A stretch of 64,000 nt of DNA, from the NCBI RefSeq assembly GCF_024713975.1, contig NC_091096.1, positions 21,574,458 to 21,638,457 of the forward strand. Reading direction: 5' to 3'. The notes under the pieces were generated by a model, which saw only the letters and a program-made list of their open reading frames with translations, was not told where the DNA came from and made no database searches. This document shows, one piece after another, positions 13,110 to 26,800 of this stretch (its first letter is position 1; every line of letters begins with the position of its first letter). Position numbers and translations under genes: made by a program. Source of the stretch: Paralichthys olivaceus (taxonomy: Eukaryota; Chordata; Actinopteri; Pleuronectiformes; Paralichthyidae).

Positions 13110-13260
13110 CTTCCTCCGGTCGTCCCGCACACTGTCCGCACCCGCGTCCCCGCTTCCCTCTCATTCACCTGAAGTGTCGGGAGCGCGCTTCCATCGGGTC
13201 ATGGGCGAACTGGAGCTCGGGATCAGACCCGAGCTCCAAACTCTCCTGTTCTCCACCTCC
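13110..13260 (-). promoter_or_regulatory. Likely 5' leader and promoter-proximal region of the split-CUB gene
   Basis: The sequence just upstream of the start codon is locally GC- and CpG-rich compared with its AT-rich surroundings. It contains a perfect 10-bp GC-rich inverted repeat at 13212-13237 (GGAGCTCGGG, 6-nt loop, CCCGAGCTCC). No TATA box or initiator can be fixed by eye. Confidence 0.4.
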
Positions 13261-13357
13261 TGCCAGCACACACATGCCTCTCATGTGAGAGTCCAAGTGA
13301 ACTTGACTGTCATTCAGATCTTACAAGCTCCATGTGCACACAGAAAAAGGCAAGTAC

Positions 13358-13737
13358 ACTTAAAGGTCAGATTTACGTGAAAGGGATCTATTGAATATAA
13401 AATAATCCTAGTGGTGTTTTCACTTGTGTGTTTCATCTAAATTATAAAAATTATTTGTTTTCTTTGCTGTAGAATGGACCCTTTATATTAAAATGTCAAT
13501 ATAAAGGGTCCATTTATATTTACATCAGGAGCAGGTCCTCTCTACCGAGGCCACCACGTTTTTTATATTAGTCCAGACAAGACAAACTAAACAGCTTTTG
13601 AGTTTTTATGACAATTTAAGGCTACCACAGGTTCTTTTCATGTTTGGAAGGGGAGGGTGAGGTGAGGGGTATTTAGCTGCAACATGCAACTTCACCACTA
13701 GATAGCATTAAATTCTACACACTGAACCTTTAACACA
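13358..13737 (+). mobile_element. MITE-like repeat, copy B (opposite orientation to the copy at 3206-3419)
   Basis: The left edge reads TTAAAGGTCAGATTTACG and the right edge reads CACACTGAACCTTTAA, so the ends are TTAAAGGT-type inverted repeats. The right half matches the copy near 3206-3419 in reverse complement: GGAGCAGGTCCTCTCTACCG, AAGGCTACCACAGGTTC, GGTGAGGTGAGGGGTATT and CTGCAACATGCAACTTCA. A perfect 17-bp palindromic stem lies inside at 13473-13514. It sits about 250 bp upstream of the split-CUB start codon. Confidence 0.75.
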
Positions 13738-15029
13738 AGACATAATAGACAGCATAGACAGAATATATACGTATACGCCTAAAGACAAACTGAGCCAGAA
13801 AAAATGCCTTGACACTGCATGGTGAATGTTAATAAAGTGCTTGAGAGATGTAACATTGTATTTCATCTCGTTCAAAACAATTTAATGTAATTGTGGGTTG
13901 TATGAATGTGGCTCCAACCAGTCCAGTGAACTTATGCCATTATGTCTATAGCTATGATATTTCTATATATTTTCATTAATGCTATATTTTCCTCCTTCTC
14001 AGATGTATGCCTTATTGTAGGCCAACTTAGTGCAAACTAAATGAATTAATGATTGAATTGCATGAATTGATAGTTTTTTTAGGAGTCAAGAGTTTGCAAT
14101 GTATAAAAGTTTAATGCACATTTATAATTTGTCTGGAGCTTTATATGAAATGTGTCTGTTTTTCAGTTTGTGCGTAAGACAAAAGTGTTTGACCCAAGGT
14201 TTTGTATGGGGGAGCCGTAAAACATGCTGATTGATGAGCTTTTTTTATTATGCATTTAATAACAAAATTTAAATATACAACTTGGATAGTCCTGATTCCA
14301 AAACATTAACTTGAGAGTCTTCGTTATACTTCATTTTAGTGAGAATTTCTGTGATCAGAACATGTACATATATTTCATTTAGGACAGTAGATGTACAAAG
14401 TCTAAAAGTAATAGTGATGGTGCCTGGATGGGGGAAACACTCACTATACTCACAGTACTGCAGCCTGTCACAGAGTGTCTTCAGACCAAAGAAACTGAAG
14501 TGTCAACTGGATGTGGCACCAACTACTCTTCTTTAGAGGCTGCATTTCAAAGTATTATATATGATAGATCTGCAAATTCCTCTGATACAGAGTTCTTGTA
14601 AGAGAAATAATGTTGGCACCGAATCTAACTGCTAAATATGATTTTACCAGAACTTAACAACATTAAATAGAGAAAATACATGTTGATGTACATCAACATA
14701 AGTAGATTGAAGTGATTATTATCTCACAGAGGAAGATGATGCAAGGAAAAAGAGCAGCTCAGGAGACATTCATCTCAAAAGGCTTCAGGCTTCATGTCTT
14801 TCATTCAATTTTGACAGTTTAACTTTTGGTTTCTAGAAAAAACTAAACAATTAAGATAGAAAAGTGGCAAGTACGTTGGATGTTTTACGTTACACCTTGG
14901 TTAATAATTTAAAAAATTAAGTTCAATTGAGATTAATTGCACAATTGCATATGGCATTTACATGTAGCATTTTTGAAGCAAATTGTTCTTACTTGATTCT
15001 TGTTGTTCTGGGTTTGTACCCACATGGTT

Positions 15030-15087
15030 GATGCACTTATTGTAAGTTGCTATGGATAAAAGCGTCAGCTAAATGAAATGTAATGTC
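15030..15087 (+). repeat. Dispersed teleost repeat tail
   Basis: The words ATTGTAAGTTGCTATGGATAAAAGCGTCAGC and CTAAATGAAATGTAATGT closely follow a very common fish repeat tail, written in fish genomes as TAAGTCGCTTTGG followed by ATAAAAGCGTCTGCTAAATG. The class (SINE or LINE derived) is not certain. Confidence 0.6.
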
Positions 15088-16130
15088 AAAATGTTTTCAG
15101 CCCATTTATTCTCTCCTCTCCATCACTGTGTCATTCTTAATACTACCACTAAATGGCGCCAGAGTAGGACAAATTGAAATCCTTCACTTTGCCTTTTGAC
15201 AGTTCTGATTTTTATTTAAGCTTTCCATTAAAATGTTCGTTTGACCCTTGACCTGATACTTTTATTTGCAAGTGTATCTGTGGGTCTCACTGCTTGGTTC
15301 AGATGTCTTTTACAAGTACAGGCCTTGTTTCAACGATTAAAGATTAGTTTGGATGTTGACCTAGTTTCAGTTTTTGTTTACTTTACAGACCTAACGAGAG
15401 TCTTGGATGTGATTCACTTGACACTTCATACCTTATACATTCATCCCTGCTTCTGATGTAGGTGTCAGAGTGAGCTGAACTGTGGGTCAAGCCTGTGGAT
15501 GGTTTTCAGTGATGAGCATGCAACTGTCATGTTGAGGATACTGGCGGCTGGGTACGAAAGGTAAGTATGACTATGGCAGGGGTTTAAGACCTCTCACCAT
15601 TTAAATTATATCTTAGAAAGTAAATATTTAGGCCATATTTGATTTACTTTATATGAGATATATAAAATCAGTTGTACCATGGTAATTTAGAGTACTATAA
15701 CATGTGAATATTCTCTCTATCAATACCATTTACTCATTAATATTTGTTCCTTTCTTTTCTGTATGTGTGAGAACATCAGTATAGGAGACAAGAAACGTAC
15801 CACAGCATCAACAAAAACAAACTAACTGATATAATTGATGTGATAATAGGAATTGAGATTTCATCATATGTTCTGGTGGTCTTTACAATCTATCTATCTG
15901 TGGTGAGGTGTTTTTTTATCAGTAATTTACACCAATTTTATTTACAGTTTTTATTATTTTATTTTTATTTCCCACCAAGAGTGAGCAAAGACTCCTAAGC
16001 TTCTTGTATGTGTTTTTATTTTTATTTTTTACCATAACCAATCACCACTCTTCCTGCCTAATCTTAAACTTTTTCTTTACAGTCTGTGGACCCAACTAAA
16101 CCAACCAACGAAAGCAACAAGTTGTTGTTT

Positions 16131-16183
16131 TATATATATATATATATATATATATCTAAAATCATCATCATCATCATCATCAT
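16131..16183. repeat. AT dinucleotide and ATC trinucleotide microsatellites
   Basis: A TA run at about 16131-16155 is followed within 5 bp by an ATC run at about 16160-16183. Confidence 0.95.
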
Positions 16184-16499
16184 TTTATTTATAGCAGAGT
16201 TTATTTCAGAAAACTCATGGTCATTAACAATATACAGAGATACACAAATGAGCTAAAGAAATAACTAATAGCTGCAAATTCGAAATACAATTTTCTGGGT
16301 CTGTTAAAAAGTGTCATGTTCATTAGTTATTTAAAGGTGTCCTGTTCTCAACTCTTTACGTGGTGTCAGATCCTTGTGCCACAGCACAGATAGTGTGCGT
16401 TCATTATTATAGTTCGTGCAATTGAATAGTCGTTGCCTTATATTTGCACCATCACTATGTCGCACAATTAACACAGTAGGTCTTGTATTTAGCTCGTGC

Positions 16500-16640
16500 G
16501 TACACAGTAAACACTCCGCTGCCTCACAAGCTTCATTTGTTCCTCAGATGCTAAATTGTCCGCGACCTATGTTTCTAGTCGGACGTTTAAAGGGACGGAA
16601 ACTAAACAGCCACGTAGTAAAAGGCGAAGCTCTCAAAAAG
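16500..16640 (+). promoter_or_regulatory. golga3: GOLGA3 promoter region and probable non-coding first exon
   Basis: Local CpG content rises, and a strong donor AAAAAG|GTGAGC ends at 16640. The next exon opens at 17741 after TTCTGTCATCAG and carries the start codon, so a 5' untranslated exon ending here is likely. The transcription start is not visible. Confidence 0.5.
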
Positions 16641-17852
16641 GTGAGCATTTACTGTCTTTGATGACATTTACCGAAACTGTCATCAGGTCGTTCACACGCG
16701 GGGCTTGTAACAGGTTTACGCGACAGTGGGCAACTCGTTGAATTACTTAGAATACATGTGAAATCGTTCCTGCATCGACGCTGGCGAATCCGGTTAGCAT
16801 GTTAGCAAATTTAGCTTGACAGCTCCCGTCGTAAACACACCTAGCTAGCTGTCTCGCTAGCATCACGAGCTTCATTTATATTCACCGACCATTCAGTCTA
16901 GCATCCGTGTCGTTAGCGGGTAGAGACGAACTAAGACCAGTCGACGCACAAGTGAAACGTTCCAGCCTCAGGTTTTACGTCTATTGATGGCTGTCTCATT
17001 CTGTTTGTCCTCTGAAGCTGTTTGTCCAGTAGGACGATGTTAAACGGAGACGATGGTAGATAGCAATCGTGAATTTAGCAACACAGCCGCCGATTCAACT
17101 TCTAATTGAAAGCTAAAGACCAATAGTTGAAGATACCTCGAATGTCCATCTGCACACCTCCAGTGTCAGAGTCTGAAAACCAGAAGTGCTAATCGTGCAT
17201 TGCTTGTTGACAGATGCACAACATTTGTAAGTGGGGCTTATGCTTTACTGAACTGTCTGCAAGTATTTCATCATCTTATCACAAGCATCAGCTGCTGCTG
17301 TCAAAGCGATATTCTGCACAATTTTAAATTGACATTTGAAGCGTAACAGTTAATCACCAGTTTGTGAGTCGCTCGGGCCTGTGTCTGACTTATCAGCACA
17401 TTCCTACAAAGATTCAATTAAATATGTTCTGGTTGAGCCTTAGGTGAGTTTTGGTCTGTTGCATTTTGTTATCACAGCTTGTCTTATTCGTTTCTCTGTG
17501 AGAATTTAGTGTTGGTTGCTAGTTAATCTATATTTAACTCACAATCTACTTAACCAACAAGCCAGCTGGTTAGCCCTTGACTCAAGCTTATGTTTAAATT
17601 GTAGCACGCTGTGTTGTTACATAACATTATTACTGTCACTGGTGAGGAGCCACAGATTCCTCTGTGATGCATATTTAACTTAATCATGCGTCATATTCTC
17701 TTGTTTTAAATGTTTAACTGGATGTTTTTTCTGTCATCAGTGCTGCCTGTGTTCAGAAGTGTTGGACGTGCTCCCAGCTGGCCAGCCTCCAAAGATGGTT
17801 TTGTGAATCGTTCTTTCCAGAGGTGCCCCAGCTCTGACTGTTCAGCTTCCTA

Positions 17853-20800
17853 ATGGATATGGAAACCAACCAGTCAGAAGCAGTACAAATGAAGGCCAGT
17901 GTTTATCAGGAAGACCAAGTTATAAAATCCAAAGAGACTGAAGCCCCCACTATAGAAGAGGAAACACAAATGGACCCACAAGGACGGGATAACACACAAA
18001 ACACAAAAGGGAATATTTGTAATGGTGAGTCTGATTTTGTCTTGATGGGATACAAATAAGTTTCTCATATGTAGTGATGTGTACCGAGTCTGCTGACAAA
18101 TTGTGTTAATGTGACATCATCCACCTCACTACCACTGAGGTAATACCAACCTGAAGGTGGCAGGGCAGGTAAAAGCTGCCATCTGGAAGGATTTTTTCAA
18201 TATTAGTTTTTTCTGTGTGAACATGAAAATAGATGCTGACTGTTGTGGGTTAGACATACTAATATATTATATATAAAATATTTATTACATTCTTACTAGA
18301 ATATAACAAAGAACTTTGTCTTCATGCTGTACTATACTTGTTTTCAACTTTGTACTCCAATCTGCAAAGTTTTTCCCTTTAAGCCATATTAATAGGCTCT
18401 CCTTTATCCAACACCATGCATGACCTGTTTTACTGTCTACTACAAAGCCCAAGGCCTTCTACTGCTCCATGTTACTCAGCTCTTTACACTAATGCGTTAA
18501 ATAGCCGAACTGAATTCTAAATAATCATCATCAGAGTGTAACTAATCTTATAGTCTACAGCGTTGGAGCTTTAAGAGAAAACAAACAAACTGGAAACGTA
18601 TAAATATTTCATATTTGGGTGACTCACAAGAGACACGAGGATAAAAGTGGTCAGAAGTATGGATGGTTGTAACCTGACAGGGGAAATCAGACAGGATTCT
18701 TCACAAACATGACAAAGCCCCAAATAGAACACAAACACATATAGGGGTTTTCACAGACTAAACAGTGCACGCCATGTTGAGTATGTTGAAATTGTTGTTC
18801 CCCTTCAAAGCCTGGATTAACTATTTTTTATAATCTTTAATAAATAAATATGTATTACTTAATAAGAAACTGTTTTTTCAAAGCCTTCAAAGCAGTTTGC
18901 CTTGCAAGTTGAGCCTGGTATTTGTGCTCTTCAAAACAAGAGTAGGTGCACCGTAAGAGATTCTTTAGTAGTCAGCTATAGAGCTTCCTTTCTTTTACTA
19001 ATGCAATTGAAGCTTGACACAGTTGTCCAGCCAGTTTTCCAAGAGAATCACATCCAACTAGTTCTGAAGACCTTATTGTGACTCTCCTCACATTTCTCAC
19101 ATTCCATCTCTTTCAGGTCCTGTCAGTTCAGGGATGATGTCAAATGGTGATGGACTGGCTGATGGTTTTGATGCTGCAGGGGACACCCGTATGAATGGGT
19201 CCCTGCATCCTACAGCACCACCGCAGAGCACCAGCTCCCCTGTCAACTCCCAGATCCAAGGGGACTCCCAAGGTGTGGCTGCTTATCCAACCATGATGCT
19301 AGAGAAGTCTGAGGGGGCTAGTGCTGTGGTCACGGTTCACAAGGGTGATGCATTGCAGTCACTCAGACTCAGTATGCCTATGCAGGAGACTGAATTGTGT
19401 AAGCATAAACGTATGTGGAGTGAATCCCCCCTTTAAACCCTCCCTGCACTTTTCTGTGGGATAATTTGGTTTTTCGGTTGGGCAAACATTATTTTTAACT
19501 CTCTCATGTGTGTATTATCTGAACAGATGGACTCAGTGGGAATGTTGTTTGAGTCCACCTCCTTTCTGCAACTCCCACGGGCATTTAAGGGCTTGATTAG
19601 AATTTGGTGTGGGTGCTTCACTTGGAATAGAATGTTGACTAATGGCTGTATTTTGGAACTTATCCCACTGTTATGTTCTCTTTTTGGTTATATTTTAAAG
19701 GCATTGTTGCTATGTTCACAATACTTTTATAGCATAACTAATTTTAGGCTTAAGGTGATATTTTTGGCATCATAACATATAAAAACGATATAAACTTTAC
19801 AGCATGACATGAAGAATCATATACTATCTTTTTGATGCGAATGAACATAGCTTATCCAATTTAGTGCATTTATAGAAGCCATCATTGTATATTTCATACA
19901 GCTTCACTCTTCACAATGTACAGCACTGCTTCATACAAGCATTTACACAGTGCCTGACTAATGAAACAACATAAGGGTCATTGTCAGGAGTTCCCTTTTA
20001 CAGTCATACAAAGTCAATCATGCGTAAATCATCTGCTGTGGTGTACTTGTGATGATTTGATCATCATTAATTTTTTTGGCCTAACACACTTTAGCTATAG
20101 CCAACCAGAAGCCATCACTGGAGATGGAGAATGAGGAGAAGATTCGCCTGGATGCTCGCCGGCGCCTGGAGGAGCAGCTCAAACAGTACAGAGTGCAAAG
20201 ACATAAGGAGAGGGTGAGTACCTCGAGTCGCTGTCAGGTTAGAGACAGCACAACATTTTTATCACAACTTTAAATATAACCAGGTTAACCTTCACTTGAC
20301 TCAATTTCAAAATTCTCATGTTTCCTCAGCCATCCTTGTCATCCTTCCAGCCTTGTACCCTTCCCTTTTTCACCCATCTATTTGTATTTTAGAGAAATGT
20401 TTAGCAATAAACATATTTCACTTTCAATTCAAAAATCCTTGGGGAATGTGAATCAGAAGATTGAGAGACCACAGCTATTCTCTTTGGAGAAATCTTCAGC
20501 TGGTTTGGCTCTAATTTGTTGCCATGACATCATTTAAAATTTTTTATTTCCATCTGTTTTCTAGTCTCACCGCACCACCACCAAGAACAGGCCCTTCAGC
20601 ACACTGGATCCAGAGCTCATGCTTCACCCTGAGGGTCTGCCCCGTGCCAGCACTCTTGCCATGACGAAGGAGTATTCCTTCCTGAGGACCAGTGTCCCAC
20701 GTGGTCCCAAACTGGGTAGCCTGGGAATTCCACCCTCCAAGGAGAGGAAGTCCAGGTCACCTCGTCCCAGCAAGATCCACTCCTTGGCTGACTACAAGTC

Positions 20801-23800
20801 TCCTGAGAATGATGAGAGTGGTGGAGGAGGTGGAGTAAGGACAACAGACAACACAATGAGCTCCCTCCAGTCCACCATTAGCTCAGTGTCAACACTGTCT
20901 GAGGTTAGTGTGATGTCGGAGGGTAGCACCTGTGAGACAGATGCACAGCCTGGTGCTCCATTCCAAATCGGGGACAATGTTTCAGAAATTGATGGCAGCG
21001 AATCAGGAACGAGGCCAGGGAACGATGGCAATGACAGCGACAGCTCGTCCTACAGCAGTGTGTCTACCAGGGGGCCGTATGGTGTGCTCTCTGCAGCAGT
21101 GGAACGACAGCATGGGCCCTACACAGTGGAGGGGAGGGAGATTGCAGCTGAGGCCATGGGTCAGTTCCCCTCCCTGCAGGAGGTGCTGCAGGCCGCCAGC
21201 GAAGAGCAACACCTGCTGGATCTGGAGCAGCAGAGAGAAGGGACAGCAGAGCCTCGAAGTCGCAGGGACAGTTTCTCCAGCAGGTATTTGTTAAAGTCAG
21301 ATAGGGATCAAATTATTTTAGCCAAATTCTGTAATTATTTGGTTGATGAATAACAAAACAAAACTTAAAATGTCTGCTTAAAGTAATTTTTGTGACAATA
21401 AAAATTGTTAGAGTAATAATTCTCTCTCAATTGTCTGCATTGATGTTCATTTACATTTCATTTTGCTTCAGTGTTTCTTTGGAGAGTTCAGTGATGGGCC
21501 ATGATGAAATGCTCCAAGTGCTGAAAGAGAAAATGAGACTTGAGGGCCAGCTTGAGTCCTTGTCATCGGAGGCCAATCAGGTTATTGATTTCTATGATCC
21601 TATTTTCCACTGCCTCTGGACAAAGAATCCATCCATACACATTTTGTACATCAGTGATCAAAATAACACCTTGAAATATCTTCAAGGTTGCCATTGACAA
21701 CAATAGATGCAATACTATTTGTATTGGTTAAGCACTAATTAGCAAATATTAGAATACTAACACACTATAATATGATTTTGAACATGTTAATACATTTATC
21801 GGCATAAGTATAGCCTCTTAGTACTGGTGGCTATTTACTCTTTTTTCATTTTTAACAGTTTTTCCCCACTTTAGTGCACTAATAGGACTGTCTATGTTTA
21901 CGTAAACACAACTTGCATTCAATTAATTACAACAATTTAACACCATAATAAGTACTGCTTAGTTGCTGTTTAATCCTGGGTATGCTGCCAAACTTATGAC
22001 ACTATACTAGAATCACTGAGAATGAGTTTGTGTAAGTGCTAATCAAAGTTCTCTGTCCTTCAGGCTCTCAAAGAGAAGACGGAGCTTCAGGCCCAGCTAG
22101 CTACAGTCAATGCTCAGCTGCAGGTGAAGAAGGAGGAGGCTCAGGTGAGCCAGGAGAAACGGAGCGCCCTCACTTCAGAAGTTGGCTCGCTGCGGCAGAA
22201 CTGTAGCCAGCTAGAGAAGTCCATGATGGAACTTCAGGGAAGTCTGGAAAGCAAGAATGCCAGTCTAGCATCACTAAGCAATGACCTGAAGGTGGCTGAG
22301 GATCAATACAACAGGCTGATGGGGAAGGTGGAGGAGATGCAAAACACTGTGACCACAAGAGACAATACAGGTGAGTGATGGAGACCTAGAGAGTAGAGTG
22401 TAAAAAGATGTTGTCACCATCACCGCTGTTGTTAAAGTAGGTGTTTTGGTCTCATACTTATGCAGTTCAGGAGTTGCGTCAGCAGATGGGTGGTCTTCAG
22501 AACCAGCTGCAGCAGGTTCAGCTGGAGCGCAGCACCCTGCAGAGCCGACTGAAAACCTCCCAGGCTGAGATCGATTCTCTCCAGCAGGTCAGACAGTGGT
22601 ACCAGCAACAGCTGGCACTGGCCCAGGAAGCTAGAGTACGACTGCAAGGTGAAATGGCCAACATGCAGGTGAGGGAGCAAAGCTGATGCCTTTTGGGTTT
22701 ATTCATCTTACAACTCATTAGACAGACATGTCATGACATTACAAAGAGACATCCTATATTTCTTCATTTTTTCCTAGACTGGACAGATGAATCAAATTGG
22801 TACTCTGGAACATCTGAAGCTGGAGAATGTGACACTGTCTCACCAGCTCACTGAGACGCAACATCGCTCCATCAAAGAAAAAGAGCGTATTGCTGTTCAG
22901 CTGCAGAGCATTGAGGTATATTCTCCAACCCTGTCTGACCTTACACCATCGTTGATTTTAAAGTCAATATATCCAAAACAACTATTATTCAGCCAGAGAC
23001 CTTATTTTAAAATAACCAAGCTTTTGTAATTTTACAAAAGTGGATTCAATAAGGAAATGTTTTTTATTGAATTGACCACATTATTTAAAACCTTTTTGAT
23101 GTAGGCTGACATGCTGACCCAAGAAGCATCTTACAAGCAAATCCAGGATGCAAAGACCATGGTGGAAGACGACCTGCAGCACAAACTGGAGGAGTTTGAG
23201 GAAGAGCGAGAGCGCTTATTAATACTGGCCAACACAGCCAGCACCCTGGAAAGGGAACTAGAGCAGGTAGTCATGCCAAATATAACTTGTTTTCATCCTT
23301 GGGTTGTTGGTTAAATTCTTTGTGAATTCTGCTCTAAACTGCCTGTCAACCTCTTTCTTTCAAAGGTGAAGTTGAGCCTTTCTCAGAAGGATGTGCAGCT
23401 GCAGTCACTCCAGACAGAACATCTGGAGCTGATGCGCCAGCTGACAACCACTCAGGAGAACCTGCACACCAAAGAGCAGTCCATCAACCAGCTAGAGGCC
23501 CGCTACCTGGAACTGGAGGCCCAGCTGGCTGAGCTGCAGACAGAGAGCAATGCCAAGGACGACAACATCCATTACCTCCAGAACGAGAAGATTGTCCTGG
23601 AGGTAGCGCTTCAAGCAGCGCGGGCTGACAAGAGTCAGCTTGACGAGGGTGCTGACCGGCTCGGAGAGGATGTTCTGGTGGCATCAGATGTCTTAGATCA
23701 GCTCAGACAGGAAGTCCAGGTCAAAGTCAATCAGGTATGAGAATGTGATCTAAAAATCTAAACTAACTGCTCATGCACGGTGAAGTCATCACATGCATTA

Positions 23801-26800
23801 CCAGTAGCTGTAGAACAAATATTGACATAACCCTGTGGGCTTGGCTCATCATCATATTTCCATCTACATCTGTTGACACCTTGACTCAGATATGGTTAGA
23901 TACCATGGTGACCAGGAGTTGTGTATGTACACATGGAAGAAAGTGTGTTTTTATTATCCACATCAGTTTTGACTGGAATTCAGTAATTTAGTCATTTTAA
24001 TTCCGTTAATTTGATCATAATTACTATGTGTATGAACAATCATATACATTATTATGTATATAATTATTTTTCCTCATGCATTACCTCTCCGCCATCATGT
24101 AGTGAATAAAACTTTTGCTTTGTTTCAGATTGAAAGTCTCCAACAGGAAAATAGTGTCCTGAAAAAACAAGCTCAGAAATTTAAGGAGCAGTTCCAACAG
24201 CAGAAGGTAAGACATCTCCATGGCTCCTACCTGAGAACGGTCCATCTCTCTCCTACTATGTATCATTAGTAGAAGCCAGAAAGAAGTTCAGACTTAACAT
24301 ACATTTATAAAACACCTTTCAGAAATCTCTCAGTCAGCTGAATCTTGAGCGATTGTTGGAGGATTTATTGTAGAACCAGATGGCTGTCAATTCTGAACAA
24401 TGCCCAAAGTGCTGGTTGACAGGCCTCAGTGAATTGAGCAATGGAGGATGCTGCTCTTTTTGCATTGACAGGCTGCCATAAAGTGGGTGAAGTTAATTGA
24501 CAGAATGACAGAAATGTCATTCTTGTCATTTTGGGTCTGAGATTTTGGAGAGCATCTTAAATATCTTTCATGAACAATCAACTTTGATTCAATTTATACT
24601 GAAATCCATGACAAGCAAATGGCTGTAACTCTGGTACTAAAGTTCCTGCTTTATCAGCACACGATTTTCTCTACATTGCATCTAAAATAATGACATACAT
24701 TAGGAGTCTTCTTACTACAATTGACAGATTCAATCCTTTTTTTCTAATCATGTCTGATATAATCAAATTTCAATTTATTTTCTGTAGGACACTTGTGTAG
24801 CTGTATATACATTCATGGAAATATTACTTGACCAAGGATCTTTTGACACAAATATCTTAAAACATGCATGTGCTCGTGGATCAGACCTTCACAATAGTCA
24901 GGAGGAATTTTGAACTGCTCTTCCTACATATTCTCAGGATGTCTGGATCAAACAGCTCATTCATATCTGGCTGGGACACTCGAAAAACAGATTTGATTTG
25001 TTTCAATACATTCTATAGTAGATTTGGATCAGTCATTGTCCTGCTGCATCACCCAACTTCTACTGATCTTCAGCTGGCAGACAGCCACCCTGGCATTTTA
25101 ATTAGTATGATGTGTTCATAAATTCAGTAATAAATGTTCCTTTGTGGTAATCAGAAGCACAGGCCCATATTACGACACTCCCTCCACCCTGTTTCCCCGC
25201 TGGGATGATGATGTCATGTTAATATACTGTGTCCTCCTCACATCACACAAGAGCTGCATGTTCCTCACAAACAAGTCAACTTTAGTCTCATCGGCCCATT
25301 AAACATTTTGTCATTAGTCTTGTGGTGTTTCAAAGTGCTCTTTAGTAATGTTCATGAGTGGCAGCTTCCTCTTTGCTGTCCTTGTTAAGGGCAAAGTTCT
25401 CCATGCAACTATGCACCATGATTGCATATTGTAGATCTGCATATGGTCATGGCCACAGATTTTAACCAGCTCCAATGATCCCTTAAAATCTTTAGTTGTT
25501 ACCCTGTCTGTTGTTCTTGTTTTGCCTCTTAACATTCTGCTCTCTGCTTTTTGGAGAGCGCAGTGGGCGTCCACATCTAGTGAGAGCAGCCCCCCCAGAG
25601 CTCTATCGCCTCCATTTATCGACTGTTTGTCTGTGGGAAAGTCTTTTTTTGTGAAGCATTGTTCACATCAGCATGTGTTTCTCATGAATAACAAATTAAG
25701 TCACCCTGGCTCCATTAAGCTTTGGTTGAATCGTCATTAACCTGCTGCACTTTTTCAAATACTTTTTCAGCCTACACTGAATGATGAATTCTACCTGGAT
25801 ATAGCTTGTGTTATTAATTCAAGTCGATTGTTGTCATTCATTATTATAACTTAGAGGAACAGTTCTCGCCACTGTATAGACTGTCTTCAGGAAAACGTGT
25901 CTCACTCAAGCCTCAAGATGACGCAGTGTCTGTGTGATTCCAATCCTGTCGCAGCACTCTCCCCTCCAGTACGCTGTGAAATTGCCTCAGTTGAGATAAA
26001 CATGAGCGAGCCTACTCACTCTCTTTGAAAGGAGAAAATACTCACTTCTCTTCATTTGGTTTTTGTTTTCTATAAACCCCTCATGAAACACACAATGTTA
26101 TTGACTTCACAGGTGATGGTGGAAGCATACCGCCGGGACGCCAGCTCCAAAGACCAGCTGATCAGTGAGCTCAAGTCCACCAAAAAGCGTCTGTTGGTGG
26201 AGGTGAAGGAACTGAAGCAGGAGCTGCTGGGCGTCCATGGGGAGAAGCAGAAGGCCGAGCTGGAACAGGTCCGGCTGCAGAAGGAGGTGGTGAGGGTCCA
26301 GGAGCAGATGAGTAACATGGAAGCTCACCTGCAAACCATTCAGACTGAAAGGGATCAGCTAGAAACGCAGATCCAGGTAGAGAAATTCAATTTTTACTTC
26401 GCAAAATATTTTAATTGTGAAGTTAAAATTAAGTAAATTTGCCATTTTGGTATTGTAACATTAGGTTTTCTGTTTTCCTCTCATTTTAGTCTCTACAGTT
26501 TGACCAGAGCCAGCTAGCAGCAGTGACACAAGAGAATGAGGGCCTCAGGAAACAGGTGGAGCAAATGGAGGGTGAAGCCAAAAAGTGAGTCATTGTGGTT
26601 GTGGAGCCTGAATGATTCCTACAGTAATGATGAATATCTCTGTCGTCATGTGCTATTTATACACACAAATATGGGATATTGATGTCCACATAAACCCATG
26701 AGTTAGTACATATGTGTTTTCTGTGTCATTTTTATCTGTGAGTAAAAGTAAAATATGATTGTTAGATTGAACATTCATCACACCCACATCTTGTGTCCAT

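Larger units (their letters stand above)
13738..16500. other. Intergenic region between the split-CUB gene and GOLGA3
   Basis: The two genes are divergent and about 3.4 kb apart. The stretch is AT-rich and holds a dispersed repeat tail at 15030-15087 and AT/ATC microsatellites at 16131-16183. I see no gene in it. Confidence 0.6.
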
